DNA from: Acidimicrobium ferrooxidans | Lineage (GTDB): Bacteria > Actinomycetota > Geothermincolia > Fen-727 > Anoxymicrobiaceae | Direction of reading: 5' to 3' | Length of the DNA stretch: 64,000 nucleotides | Assembly (NCBI GenBank): GCA_020723485.1 | Contig: DYIU01000001.1 | Location: 1 to 64,000 of the forward strand | In this document: positions 1 to 7,944 of the stretch, one piece after another | Numbering within the stretch: position 1 is the stretch's first letter | How the letters are laid out: the number at the start of each line of letters is the position of its first letter | Notes under the pieces: model-generated | Database searches by the model: none | What the model was told of the DNA's origin: nothing | What the model saw: the letters and a program-made list of their open reading frames with translations, nothing else | Program-made: the position numbers and the translations under genes

Positions 1-48
1 GGACTTTTAATCCGGGTGTCGTAGGTTCGATCCCTACACGGCCCACCA
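1..48 (+). tRNA. tRNA-Lys (TTT), 3' portion, cut by the window edge
   Basis: Only the 3' half is inside the window. The anticodon loop reads C-T-TTT-A-A (4-10), giving anticodon TTT for lysine. It is followed by a T-arm with stem gtagg/cctac, the 3' acceptor strand acggccc, discriminator A and an encoded CCA ending at 48. The 5' half lies to the left of the window. This is the copy next to the integrase, so the functional tRNA now carries the 3' end supplied by the element. Confidence 0.9.
3..48. repeat. attL: left attachment site in tRNA-Lys 3' end
   Basis: This 46-bp sequence matches 52505-52550 at 44 positions. The two differences (position 22 T versus A, position 36 A versus T) are the two partners of one T-stem base pair, so both versions fold. 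Position 2 already differs from its counterpart, which fixes the left limit of identity. A tyrosine integrase gene starts the element about 100 bp away, the usual arrangement for tRNA-targeting ICEs. Confidence 0.9.
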
Positions 49-131
49 TCGGTATTCCGCTTAGAACAGCCGTTTATCAGAAATCTGTCCAATTGTGCTT
101 GCATAGCTAACCCATCCTTGTTCTAAAGATA

Positions 132-143
132 TTCAAAAGGATT
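132..143. repeat. Possible integrase arm site (12-bp repeat, left end)
   Basis: ttcaaaaggatt occurs here and again at 52356-52367. Both copies are in non-coding DNA just inside the two element ends and in the same orientation, each followed within a few bases by a cc. Tyrosine integrases of this type bind short arm sites flanking the core, so these are candidates. The stretch 49-153 holds nothing else I can name. Confidence 0.35.
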
Positions 144-153
144 GGCCTGTAAT

Positions 154-1269
154 TCACTGCTTGTCCCCCTTTTCTTCGGGAAATGGGATAACTTCATCGG
201 AGAAAACCAGGGCGTCTAGACGCCGTCCTACCCCCTCCGAAGCCTCTGGCAGCAAATGCCCATAGCGATCCAGGGTTGTTGAAATAGACGAGTGGCCCAT
301 CTGTGCTTGAATGAACTTGATGTTCTCCCCGAGCGAAATCATTAGGGCTGCGTAGCTGTGCCTCAGATCGTGGAACCTGATTCGGCGAAGCCCCGCCTTC
401 TCGAGTGCAGGTTCGAATTCGCGCCTCACCAAGTTCTGGTGCAGGATAGGTCTCCCAACGCTGTTGGGGAAGACCAAGCCATCACCGGTTCCGCTTGTCT
501 TCGTCTTCTGCATCAAGAGTATCTTCACAAGCTCAGGTGATATATATAGAGCCCTGAAACTGCGAGCACTTTTTGGTTCAACAAAGCCATACTCGGGACG
601 GTAGCTCCTTCGTATATAGATGATTCCTTGTTCAAGGTCCACATCGCTCCATTTAAGTGCGAGTATCTCACCTTGCCTCGCTCCAGACAGCAGGGCGATC
701 GCGCAAATCGGGAAGAACTTTGGCGAGCAAGCCCGTAGCAGTCTGCGTGCCTCCTCCGGTCTTAAATAATCCATTTCCTTTCTTATTTCCCTTGGCCTAT
801 CAACATGCTTCGCGGGATTCGTTCTTAAGTAGCCCCAAATCTCTGCATGTTTAAACATTAGTTTCAAGACGGTAATCGTCTTGTTGATAGTTCGAGGCGA
901 CAGTCCCGAGTCAGTCATATTTGCGACATACTCCTGGACCATAACCGGGGTGATGCTCTTAAGAAACGCATCGCCGAAAAAAGGTCTTAGGTGCCTTCTT
1001 ACCACTGCTTCGTAATCGTCACGAGTCTGCGGTTTGACCTTCAAACTCGCATAGTCTGACAGCCATTTATCGCTGAATTCCTTAAAGGTCATTATCTCTA
1101 TGCCGTATGTCCCTTCCGCTATCTCGCTCTCCCTCCTCTTCAGAAGAGCATCCGCATTCTTCTTGAGCTTCCCTCCTCTCTCCCAACGCCATATCCCATC
1201 GGGGATTTTGTAAACGGCGTAGTAGAGTTTTGAGCCATCCTTCGCGTGTTTGTGCTGTATGCTACCCAT
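154..1269 (-). CDS. int: Tyrosine recombinase / ICE integrase
   Basis: This 371-residue site-specific recombinase should integrate and excise the element at the tRNA-Lys 3' end. It has an N-terminal arm-binding region (about 1-50), a SAM-like core-binding domain (about 60-150) and a C-terminal catalytic domain. The catalytic set is visible: Arg198 (GARQGE), Lys233, His300 and Arg303 (HDLRH), His326 (GHSS) and nucleophile Tyr336 (DRYGH). The ATG at 1269 has an upstream GGAG. It lies next to attL and 24 bp downstream of the excisionase-like gene on the same strand, so the two probably share a transcript. All key residues are present and nothing suggests inactivation. Confidence 0.95.
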   Translation of the reverse strand: MGSIQHKHAKDGSKLYYAVYKIPDGIWRWERGGKLKKNADALLKRRESEIAEGTYGIEIMTFKEFSDKWLSDYASLKVKPQTRDDYEAVVRRHLRPFFGDAFLKSITPVMVQEYVANMTDSGLSPRTINKTITVLKLMFKHAEIWGYLRTNPAKHVDRPREIRKEMDYLRPEEARRLLRACSPKFFPICAIALLSGARQGEILALKWSDVDLEQGIIYIRRSYRPEYGFVEPKSARSFRALYISPELVKILLMQKTKTSGTGDGLVFPNSVGRPILHQNLVRREFEPALEKAGLRRIRFHDLRHSYAALMISLGENIKFIQAQMGHSSISTTLDRYGHLLPEASEGVGRRLDALVFSDEVIPFPEEKGDKQ

Positions 1270-1293
1270 TGTTATGCGCTCCGCCTTTCGTCT

Positions 1294-1491
1294 CTAGGCA
1301 ACCCTAGTCTCAGCAGTAAGCGGATCTTCTTTGCCAAAAGAAAGATGCTTGAGAACTGCTTCCTCATCGAACCGATACTTATTGCCTATCTTGAAGCAAG
1401 GGAGGTGCCCCTCGCGAGCGGCTTTCCAGATTCGGGTGACCGGAACATCCAGAATCTGTGAGAGTCTCGCTGCGTCTATAAGCCGATCCAT
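1294..1491 (-). CDS. Excisionase-like helix-turn-helix protein
   Basis: A 65-residue protein of the MerR-like HTH_17 excisionase/DNA-binding type. It opens with 'DAARLSQILDVPVTRIWKAA' and continues to a 'FKIGNKYRFDEEAV' wing, the usual pattern for Xis-like proteins that bend attachment-site DNA and bias integrase toward excision. The ATG at 1491 is chosen because a GGGGG box lies six bases upstream; a TTG two codons earlier would place the box on the start. It directly precedes the integrase gene. The partner role is inferred from family and position. Confidence 0.8.
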   Translation of the reverse strand: MDRLIDAARLSQILDVPVTRIWKAAREGHLPCFKIGNKYRFDEEAVLKHLSFGKEDPLTAETRVA

Positions 1492-1663
1492 TCCCAACCC
1501 CCTATCTCGATTTCATGCCCGTCTGTTTTGCACCTACCATGGCTTCTTGAGCAAAAGGTTTCAGATCTATCAGCCTCTCACTCCCGTCAACTAAAACAGT
1601 AAATAACTTCACCTATAGCATACCAAGCAACTCTGACATGCGAGACCTCGCGCTATAGCCCTT

Positions 1664-1867
1664 CTAGGCTGCCGGGTCGTAGTCGTGCTTGCCTGCACAA
1701 GAACGGCCGTCGGAACTGCGCCTTATGCATCTGACGTTGCCTTTCTCCCCCTCGATACTGCGCCTCAGTGCCAGTCCGCGAATGTAGGCCTCGCTGACGC
1801 TGCCCTCGCAGACGTAGGAGCGAAGGCCCTGCTGTCCCTTGAGGTCGATTCTGATCACCTGTCCCAT
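1664..1867 (-). CDS. Small hypothetical protein, last gene of the transfer operon
   Basis: A 67-residue basic protein (MGQVIRIDLKGQQGL...) not matched to any family I know. Support comes from an AAGGAGGG ribosome-binding site seven bases before the ATG and from its place as the last of three small ORFs trailing the conjugation operon, all on the minus strand. It contains two cysteines and several charged residues and no membrane segment. Overlapping longer frames in the same stretch lack such a start signal. Function unknown. Confidence 0.6.
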   Translation of the reverse strand: MGQVIRIDLKGQQGLRSYVCEGSVSEAYIRGLALRRSIEGEKGNVRCIRRSSDGRSCAGKHDYDPAA

Positions 1868-1960
1868 CCTCGTGCCCTCCTTTTGTCGCTTCTCGCCTTA
1901 TTCTCAAGCAGGTCTTCTGCGCGTATTTCCAGTGCTCACCTGGAAACAGAAACCCGGTCA

Positions 1961-2203
1961 TCAAGCCGCCCGCCTTCCCGCCCGAGACATGCAAGAACGC
2001 TTGGCCAAGCAGGTGTGTTCTCTGTTCCCCATGCACTTGGGACAGTACGCCGCTTTCTTCGAGGCGGCATCCAAGTCGGGGTAACAGGACCTGCAATAGC
2101 GATCACCAAACGGGCAGTAGAAGCTCTGGCAGTCCGGACCAATCCAAGTCTCAAGCACATGACGCCTGTTGGCGTTTGTGTCTTCGGTCGCTTCGGGTAG
2201 CAT
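1961..2203 (-). CDS. Small cysteine-rich, probably zinc-binding protein
   Basis: An 80-residue protein with closely spaced cysteines (C..FYCPFGDRYCRSCYPD, then YCPKC and a later HTC), which fits one or two zinc-ribbon knuckles. A very strong AAAGGAGGAG lies six bases before the ATG. It sits between two other small ORFs at the 3' end of the transfer operon. The family is not recognised. Metal binding is inferred from the CxxC spacing only. Confidence 0.65.
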   Translation of the reverse strand: MLPEATEDTNANRRHVLETWIGPDCQSFYCPFGDRYCRSCYPDLDAASKKAAYCPKCMGNREHTCLAKRSCMSRAGRRAA

Positions 2204-2218
2204 CGGTTACTCCTCCTT

Positions 2219-2446
2219 TCAAGCCGCGCGCGGGAAAACTCGGTGGCGCCAGAGCTCAGTGTGCCCAGGCGGGTAGTCGTATCTAGGCCTTCGCAGGCTT
2301 AGGTCACGGGACTCGTCTATCTCGATCCAAGAGTAGTTGTAGAGGAAGAGCTGCTCGTAGAGGCCATCGAAGATCGGAGCGTAGCGCCTGCAGAGCATCT
2401 TCTTACTATAGAAGGCGAGTATGCCGACCAGTATCTCGTAGTTCAT
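2219..2446 (-). CDS. Small hypothetical protein, translationally coupled to the propeller gene
   Basis: A 75-residue protein rich in aromatic residues (MNYEILVGILAFYSKK...), of unknown function. Its ATG overlaps the stop codon of the preceding propeller gene as ATGA, with GGAGG boxes just upstream, so the two are almost certainly co-translated. A different short ORF at 30825-30950 also begins MNYE and is also ATGA-coupled to a neighbour, but the rest of the two proteins does not look related. Confidence 0.65.
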   Translation of the reverse strand: MNYEILVGILAFYSKKMLCRRYAPIFDGLYEQLFLYNYSWIEIDESRDLSLRRPRYDYPPGHTELWRHRVFPRAA

Positions 2447-3840
2447 CGGCCTCCTCCTCCATCGGGCCGCACTGCTGCAACGGGGGACTTCTGGCTTTCC
2501 TCAAAGCGGTCGATTACGGGAAGGACGTTCCTCATATCCAGATAGCGCAGGAAGAGCGCGTCGCTGTAATAGAGAGTCTTCCTGTCGCCCGATACGATCG
2601 GGTAGGTGAAGTGCTGGGGGTCCTTGGCGCTTGCCGAAAATATCGTTCCCTCGTTCCCGGTGAGAACGGACGAATAGACGAGGGAATCCGGAGCGGTCTT
2701 GACCTGTCCGGAGAGGGCTCTCTCGATGTTCCGGGGCTTCCCATATATGACGGTCGTGTTTGAGAAGAACGTGAGTTTGGCAAGGTAAGTGTTGGCGGCA
2801 AAAGGCATGAACCTTGAAGCCTCGGTATCGTATGCGTGAACGGTGGGGACCTGGGTCACGGGATCTCGCTTCTCGAAGAGCAGATACCGGGAGTCCGGCG
2901 ACCAGGTCGCCGAGTATATGTAGCCTGACTGATCGACCGGCATGAGGACGTTCTTGCCGGTGTCAAGGAGCCCCAGGTCGCTATCGCTCATGTCGCTTCC
3001 CGGAGTGGGAGTCACAGCGACATGTCGGCCGTCTGGGCTAGGGTAGCAGTACGGGACGAGGATATCGGAGCGCAGGTTGTAGCGAACTGCATTATCAGTG
3101 ATGACCCTGCCGTCAGGATCCAGCTGCCCGGCCTCAGACGCACAGACCATGGAGTCGTTCCCCTCCATTGTGCCGAAGTAGAGTCTCTCGCTATTGTCGA
3201 ACGAGGACCCCTCGGCGCACGGCACGTCCGCGGGGTGGAAGCTGTTGTCCGCCGTGTTGTAGATGAACGAGGATGGCGCCGAGCATGAGATGGGCGAGCC
3301 CATCGAGGCCAGTCCATCGCCCGCTGGCTCCACACGGAGTATTGCGTGCCTGGCGTCCGGAGACCACTTCACGGTCTGTATCTGGGCGAGCTTGTCGTCG
3401 TTGAGGGGGACCGAGCGCGACCCGGATTCGAGGGCCACGAAGGAGGCCCCCCGGTGTCCGAGGTAGTAGAGTGAGTCGCGCTCGGTGTCGTAGGCGGGAA
3501 AGGCGCAGTAGGAACCTTCCGGTATGGTCTTGGGTGCAGGGGTTGGCGCGAGTTTGAAGGAGAGCAGGCAGTTGCCTCTACCTGGGAAGCGGACGCTCAC
3601 AACGGATTCCACACGACCGGGGGCGAAGACCCTGACCACAGCCTTCTTCGGGGAGATGGCGAACCTGCCGGGGACGTCGCCAGAGACTCTCCCGATGACG
3701 GCCTTTCCCGGCCGGTCCGTCTCGATCACTAGGCTCACGAAGCTCCTGTAGTGAAAGTAGAGATAGCCAAGGAGTCCAGCAACGTAGAGAACGGCTACGC
3801 TTATCACGATGACCCTCTTGTCTTTTGCGAACCGGCTCAT
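2443..3840 (-). CDS. Membrane-anchored WD40/TolB-like beta-propeller protein
   Basis: A 465-residue protein with an N-terminal membrane anchor (about residues 10-28, VIVISVAVLYVAGLLGYLYF) and an extracytoplasmic part. After a short PEGA-like segment (about 35-95) come repeated propeller blades with the TolB/PD40 signature: WSPDARHAIL, YPSPDGRHVAV, ATWSPDSRYLLF. The ATG at 3840 has GGAGAGGGC upstream and lies nine bases after the previous stop. The frame stays open further upstream, but that part is a shadow of the wall hydrolase gene. Being inside the T4SS operon suggests a surface scaffold or mating-pair component, although it is not a classical VirB protein. Confidence 0.75.
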   Translation of the reverse strand: MSRFAKDKRVIVISVAVLYVAGLLGYLYFHYRSFVSLVIETDRPGKAVIGRVSGDVPGRFAISPKKAVVRVFAPGRVESVVSVRFPGRGNCLLSFKLAPTPAPKTIPEGSYCAFPAYDTERDSLYYLGHRGASFVALESGSRSVPLNDDKLAQIQTVKWSPDARHAILRVEPAGDGLASMGSPISCSAPSSFIYNTADNSFHPADVPCAEGSSFDNSERLYFGTMEGNDSMVCASEAGQLDPDGRVITDNAVRYNLRSDILVPYCYPSPDGRHVAVTPTPGSDMSDSDLGLLDTGKNVLMPVDQSGYIYSATWSPDSRYLLFEKRDPVTQVPTVHAYDTEASRFMPFAANTYLAKLTFFSNTTVIYGKPRNIERALSGQVKTAPDSLVYSSVLTGNEGTIFSASAKDPQHFTYPIVSGDRKTLYYSDALFLRYLDMRNVLPVIDRFEESQKSPVAAVRPDGGGGR

Positions 3841-3848
3841 GCCCTCTC

Positions 3849-5270
3849 CTATATGCTGTTCAGGACCCCGATGCAGTTGGGGGCGTAGACGGGATTCGGG
3901 TTGTACTTGCTGAATATGGCGAAGGCGTTGCGCCCGAATCCGTAGCTCGCAATCGTCTGGTAGTAACGCTCTACCGCCTCCTGATAACTGCCGAAGGTGT
4001 ACTGGCCGAGGCCGAACGGGTTGAACGGATGGAAGTTGGCCCTGCCTCCCGAAGACTCCACGAACGCGGCCACTAAGGCCATGCGCCAGTCCATGCCATA
4101 GCGGTTGGCGCACTCCACGTTGAAGGAGGCTAAAGAGACGAGTCCCTGGTCGAAGTTGTAGCGCCGCATGAAGTTGGTGGCGCGCTCGGCGGGGTCGCCC
4201 TGGACGGATTGGGCCTCCCATTGCTTCAAGATCGGATAAGGGTTCACAGGGGATCCACCGTTCGGGTGGACCTGAAAATGTGTGTGGGGTGCTCCCCCCC
4301 TTGCGTTGCCGGTATCGCCAACGTAACCGATCACCTGCCCCGCGTTCACCCAGGCGCCGCTCGCGACGGCGTAGCCGCTCATGTGCATGTATTTGTAGGT
4401 CGCTTTGTTCTGGTCGTTCGTGCGGATGTTTATTATGTGCCCGCCGAGACGGTCCTCGGATGTCGTCAGGAAACCGCTGTAACAGGCGATGGCGGGCGTA
4501 CCCATGGGCGCGAATATGTCGCATCCCTGGTGGGTCCTGCCACCGGACCGCGGGTCTCCCCAGTCGTTTGAGTAATGGAAAACCTTCTGTCTGATAGGAA
4601 AGCAGTGACCGTCGTCGGTGAAGGACATGCCCTCATCGGGGTAGATGACGGTGATGGGCATCAACGTCCCTGAGTTCCAGGGGCTCCCGCCCGGATCTCT
4701 ATAGGCCTTGGCCTGGGGGCACACTGTTTTAAGCTCGGAGAAGAACTTGGCGGCCTGGGCGCTTCCGCTCATGGCGAGGTCCAGACGCCTCGGGTCTGTA
4801 ACGCATGTTGCGAAATGGTCGTGGATCTCAGCCTGGCTGTCATAGGCCGGTATCATGAGCTTGATCTGGTCCTTCATGGACCAGGGCAGGACCGGGTTGT
4901 GCTGGTCCTGCACTGTTGCCACCACCCCCTGTATGACACGTCCGTCCGGGGTCTTGGCGAACAGGTTTCGCTCGGGCGGCACGTTGGGGTCGCGCCAGTA
5001 GCGGGTGCCGTCCGCGCAGGTGTCGTTGCCTCCGAGCGGGTCCTCTTTAGAGTTTGGGAAGTAGGTGGTCACTACAAAATCCATCACCACGGCATTGCCC
5101 ATGAGTGAAGGGTCGAGTGGAGCGTCGGGGTCAAACATCTCGGCGGTCATCGCGTTCTCGTCCATTCCCTCGCGAGCTTTCGTCGCGAAGTTCAGTCCCG
5201 CGAGAATGGTCATGAAACCTATGAGCGCGGCGACCGTGAAAGCTAGCGCGATAACGACCAGTTTAGCCAT
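3849..5270 (-). CDS. Conjugation cell-wall hydrolase: M23 peptidase plus lysozyme-like domain
   Basis: A 473-residue VirB1-type enzyme that would open peptidoglycan for the transfer channel. It has an N-terminal membrane segment (about 5-30), a LytM/M23 metallopeptidase domain near residues 240-350 with zinc ligands in THQGCD and HTHFQ, and a C-terminal glucosaminidase/lysozyme-like domain (MALVAAFVESSGG, NPFGLGQYTFGSYQEAV). Pairing two wall-cutting activities in one protein is typical of Gram-positive conjugation systems. The start overlaps the end of virB4 by eight bases, implying translational coupling. The domains appear complete. Confidence 0.85.
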   Translation of the reverse strand: MAKLVVIALAFTVAALIGFMTILAGLNFATKAREGMDENAMTAEMFDPDAPLDPSLMGNAVVMDFVVTTYFPNSKEDPLGGNDTCADGTRYWRDPNVPPERNLFAKTPDGRVIQGVVATVQDQHNPVLPWSMKDQIKLMIPAYDSQAEIHDHFATCVTDPRRLDLAMSGSAQAAKFFSELKTVCPQAKAYRDPGGSPWNSGTLMPITVIYPDEGMSFTDDGHCFPIRQKVFHYSNDWGDPRSGGRTHQGCDIFAPMGTPAIACYSGFLTTSEDRLGGHIINIRTNDQNKATYKYMHMSGYAVASGAWVNAGQVIGYVGDTGNARGGAPHTHFQVHPNGGSPVNPYPILKQWEAQSVQGDPAERATNFMRRYNFDQGLVSLASFNVECANRYGMDWRMALVAAFVESSGGRANFHPFNPFGLGQYTFGSYQEAVERYYQTIASYGFGRNAFAIFSKYNPNPVYAPNCIGVLNSI

Positions 5271-7941
5271 CGGTCGAGCCCCTTGAGTGGATGAGGGCCG
5301 GAGAGGTCGAGAGGAAGCTCTCGAACTCGGGGGGCGAGATCACGCGCAGGCTGACGTGCGAGTTCTCGGCGTATAGCAAGCCCTCTCCGGGAGAGCCGCC
5401 AAGGATCGCCATCTGCTCGCCGTCGGTGAGGTCGAAGGCCCGGGACAGCGCGTCGATGGCGCTCGGCTCCTGCGAGAACAGGAGTTTGGTCGCCGAGTTG
5501 GTGAGAACTGTCTTCATGACATCGCTGTTGAGCAGGGTCTCGACCTCATGGTCGTTCAAGGAGAAGCCCGCCCAGTGCTTGCGGGCGCGTTTGTAGGCCG
5601 CGGCGAACCAGTCTCCAGCGCTCTTCAACAGACACCAGGCCTCGTCCACGTAGATGAGCCGGGGCTTGGGATTGGAGAATATGTTGCGCCACAACCAACT
5701 CAATATGACCTGCATAGCGATGGGCCTCAAGTCCTCGTCCATCTCGCTTATGTCGAAGACGAGATAGTCGCTCGAGAGGTCCACGTCTGTGGGATAGGAG
5801 AATATGTGACGGTATGAGCCCTGGTGCCAAGGGTAGAGGGCTTCGGCGAGGTCCTCCATGCCACGCTCTTTTGAAAGCCTGTAGAGGTCGCCTATCAGGG
5901 GGGCGCTCTTCTCTTTGAACATGGCGTAGAGCAGCTCCTCCAGCTGGGCCTTGCCGATGTCCAACTCCTGCGCCATGAGCCTTATTAGGACCTGGGCGTC
6001 TGCCACCTGGCGGTCGATGCCGCGCATGCCCTCGACGTTGTCGATGTACGGGTCGAATGGGTTTATGTGCTGGGTGGGGTTGCGCGAGATGGTGACGTAC
6101 TGCCCCCCCACCGCCTCGCATATTGCCTCGTATTCGCGCTCCGGGTCTATGATGACGACGCTCACCGGCTGGCGCTTGCCGCTGGCGTTGGTTCCCTGCA
6201 GGAGCGCCAGAAGGCTCTCCTGCTTGGTGTGCCAGCTCTTGCCCGATCCCGAGGACCCGAGGACCACCGAATTGGAGTTTCTCGCGCTGAACCGATCGTA
6301 CATCACCAGGGAGTGGTTGTCTGTGTTTATGCCGTAGAGCATATGGCCAGAGCTCGAGAGGTCCGCGCTTGTGAGGGGCATGCCGTCGGCCAGCCCGTCG
6401 GACTCGAGGTTCCTCAGGTAACAGAGGCGGTCCTGTGCGAGCGGCAGCACCGTGGTGATGGCGCTGGCCATCTGGTATTTGGCGACAGCCGGCGCCACCT
6501 GCATGCTCTCGAGAGTCGCCATGACCGAGTCGGTCTTCTCGTCAAGCTCGTCCGCCTCGAGGGAGCGCACGTTAACGTAGAGCCCCATGTTGAACATCCT
6601 GGTCTCGTTGCGGATGAGGCGCTCCAGTAGGTAGACGGAGTCCTCGGCCTTAGCCTCCATGTGGTAGTCCTCCATCTTGCCCTTGTGGGCGCGGTACCGC
6701 CGCGTGGAGATCATTTTGGAGAGGTTCTTGTTCAGGATATTTATGAGCCCAGGGCTGTTGAGCGGGTTGATATGAACGGAAATGTCCAGATCCTGGTCCA
6801 GGTCCACGAGCGGCTGGAGCCATCCGTTGTAGACGTTGCCTGGGTAGTCCAAGGCGAACAGGGTGCGTACCCTGACACCAGCGACATCGGCGTAGTCAGG
6901 TCCCACGCGGAGGTAGGAAGGCGAGAGGAACTCGACCATGCGGTCCTTTCCCACCATCTCGTAGAGCCCTTCGAGGTCGTGCTTCATCATACCGCCGGCC
7001 GCGGTCGAGGGGTTGAAGCTGTTGAAGACGAGCTCAAAGGTCTCCTGGTCGCTGAGCTGCCGCGCCTCTATGCCCAGTTTCTTCAGCTGGGTTACGACCT
7101 GGTCCCGCCTTGTGGCAAGCTGCTTTGAGGCGACCTCAAAGGTCGTCTCTTCGCTCCGCTTCTTCTTGCGGGTGAACGCCTGGCGGAAGACGCTTATGGT
7201 CTCAAGGTCCGCGGTGTAGTTTGGCAGGTAGGGGATGGCGATATAGAAGGCGCGCGAGACCACCGCCGACTCCTTCACGGTGCTTATCACGAAATCACGC
7301 TGGATCTCGGCCAGCTCGCGCCGCCTCTCGGACGGCTGGGCCTCCACCACCTCTTCGAAGTGCGTCCGTATGTCGTCGATGGTCTGCTTCCTGACCTGTA
7401 TGTGGAACTGTATGGGAAATCCTAGCGAGAGAACGTTCAGGAAAGAGCGGTAACAGCTCCAGAGCTTCAGTTTGGCCTCATCGGACATGAGGTGGAAGTT
7501 GACCGCGTTACAGGCGAGTATCATCACGTAGCCGTTGTTCGTCTTTATCATCCCGTTGGCGATGCCCTCTATGGGGATCTGGGAGGTGACCGAGACAGGA
7601 TCCTCACTGGAGTTGCGAGAGAGCCTCTTGAGCACGGAAGCAACGGTGCGCGGTCTTTGCTCGCGAAGCGGTTTGAAGTAGTGGGGCGAGACCTTATAGG
7701 TGAACCAGTTCACCAGCCACACCTCGAGGAACCGCCCCTCGTGCTTGTAGAAGGCGACGAGCAATCCCGCGAGCAGGACCGGCACCGCGAGAAATACACG
7801 GATCGGGAACGGGATGGAGGCCTTGAACACCGCGTAGGCGGGGATACCGAAGAGGCCGATGATGAGGACCTGCCGGACGGTCATGCCCGCGAATATTTCA
7901 TCCCGATACTGTATCTGCTGGGGAACCTTGTGTGTCTCCAT
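5263..7941 (-). CDS. virB4: VirB4-family conjugation ATPase with N-terminal PrgI-like membrane domain
   Basis: An 892-residue ATPase that powers T4SS assembly and substrate movement. The first ~95 residues form a PrgI/VirB3-like module with two membrane helices (about 24-62). The VirB4 N-terminal domain follows, then the RecA-like motor: Walker A GSSGSGKS at 562-569 and Walker B IYVDEAWCLL near 760. The ATG at 7941 has GGAGGTT five bases upstream. It is three bases downstream of the polytopic membrane gene and overlaps the wall hydrolase gene. PrgI and VirB4 are usually separate genes in Gram-positive elements, so the fusion is notable. Confidence 0.92.
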   Translation of the reverse strand: METHKVPQQIQYRDEIFAGMTVRQVLIIGLFGIPAYAVFKASIPFPIRVFLAVPVLLAGLLVAFYKHEGRFLEVWLVNWFTYKVSPHYFKPLREQRPRTVASVLKRLSRNSSEDPVSVTSQIPIEGIANGMIKTNNGYVMILACNAVNFHLMSDEAKLKLWSCYRSFLNVLSLGFPIQFHIQVRKQTIDDIRTHFEEVVEAQPSERRRELAEIQRDFVISTVKESAVVSRAFYIAIPYLPNYTADLETISVFRQAFTRKKKRSEETTFEVASKQLATRRDQVVTQLKKLGIEARQLSDQETFELVFNSFNPSTAAGGMMKHDLEGLYEMVGKDRMVEFLSPSYLRVGPDYADVAGVRVRTLFALDYPGNVYNGWLQPLVDLDQDLDISVHINPLNSPGLINILNKNLSKMISTRRYRAHKGKMEDYHMEAKAEDSVYLLERLIRNETRMFNMGLYVNVRSLEADELDEKTDSVMATLESMQVAPAVAKYQMASAITTVLPLAQDRLCYLRNLESDGLADGMPLTSADLSSSGHMLYGINTDNHSLVMYDRFSARNSNSVVLGSSGSGKSWHTKQESLLALLQGTNASGKRQPVSVVIIDPEREYEAICEAVGGQYVTISRNPTQHINPFDPYIDNVEGMRGIDRQVADAQVLIRLMAQELDIGKAQLEELLYAMFKEKSAPLIGDLYRLSKERGMEDLAEALYPWHQGSYRHIFSYPTDVDLSSDYLVFDISEMDEDLRPIAMQVILSWLWRNIFSNPKPRLIYVDEAWCLLKSAGDWFAAAYKRARKHWAGFSLNDHEVETLLNSDVMKTVLTNSATKLLFSQEPSAIDALSRAFDLTDGEQMAILGGSPGEGLLYAENSHVSLRVISPPEFESFLSTSPALIHSRGSTDG

Positions 7942-7944
7942 CTG

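Noticed and set aside
1653-2160. Larger alternative ORFs overlapping the small genes at 1664 and 1961
   Set aside because: They have no ribosome-binding site, whereas the two small frames each have a strong one at proper spacing.
3841-4524. Upstream extension of the beta-propeller frame to 4524
   Set aside because: It is a basic, low-complexity shadow of the M23 hydrolase gene; the ATG at 3840 has its own ribosome-binding site and begins a good membrane anchor.
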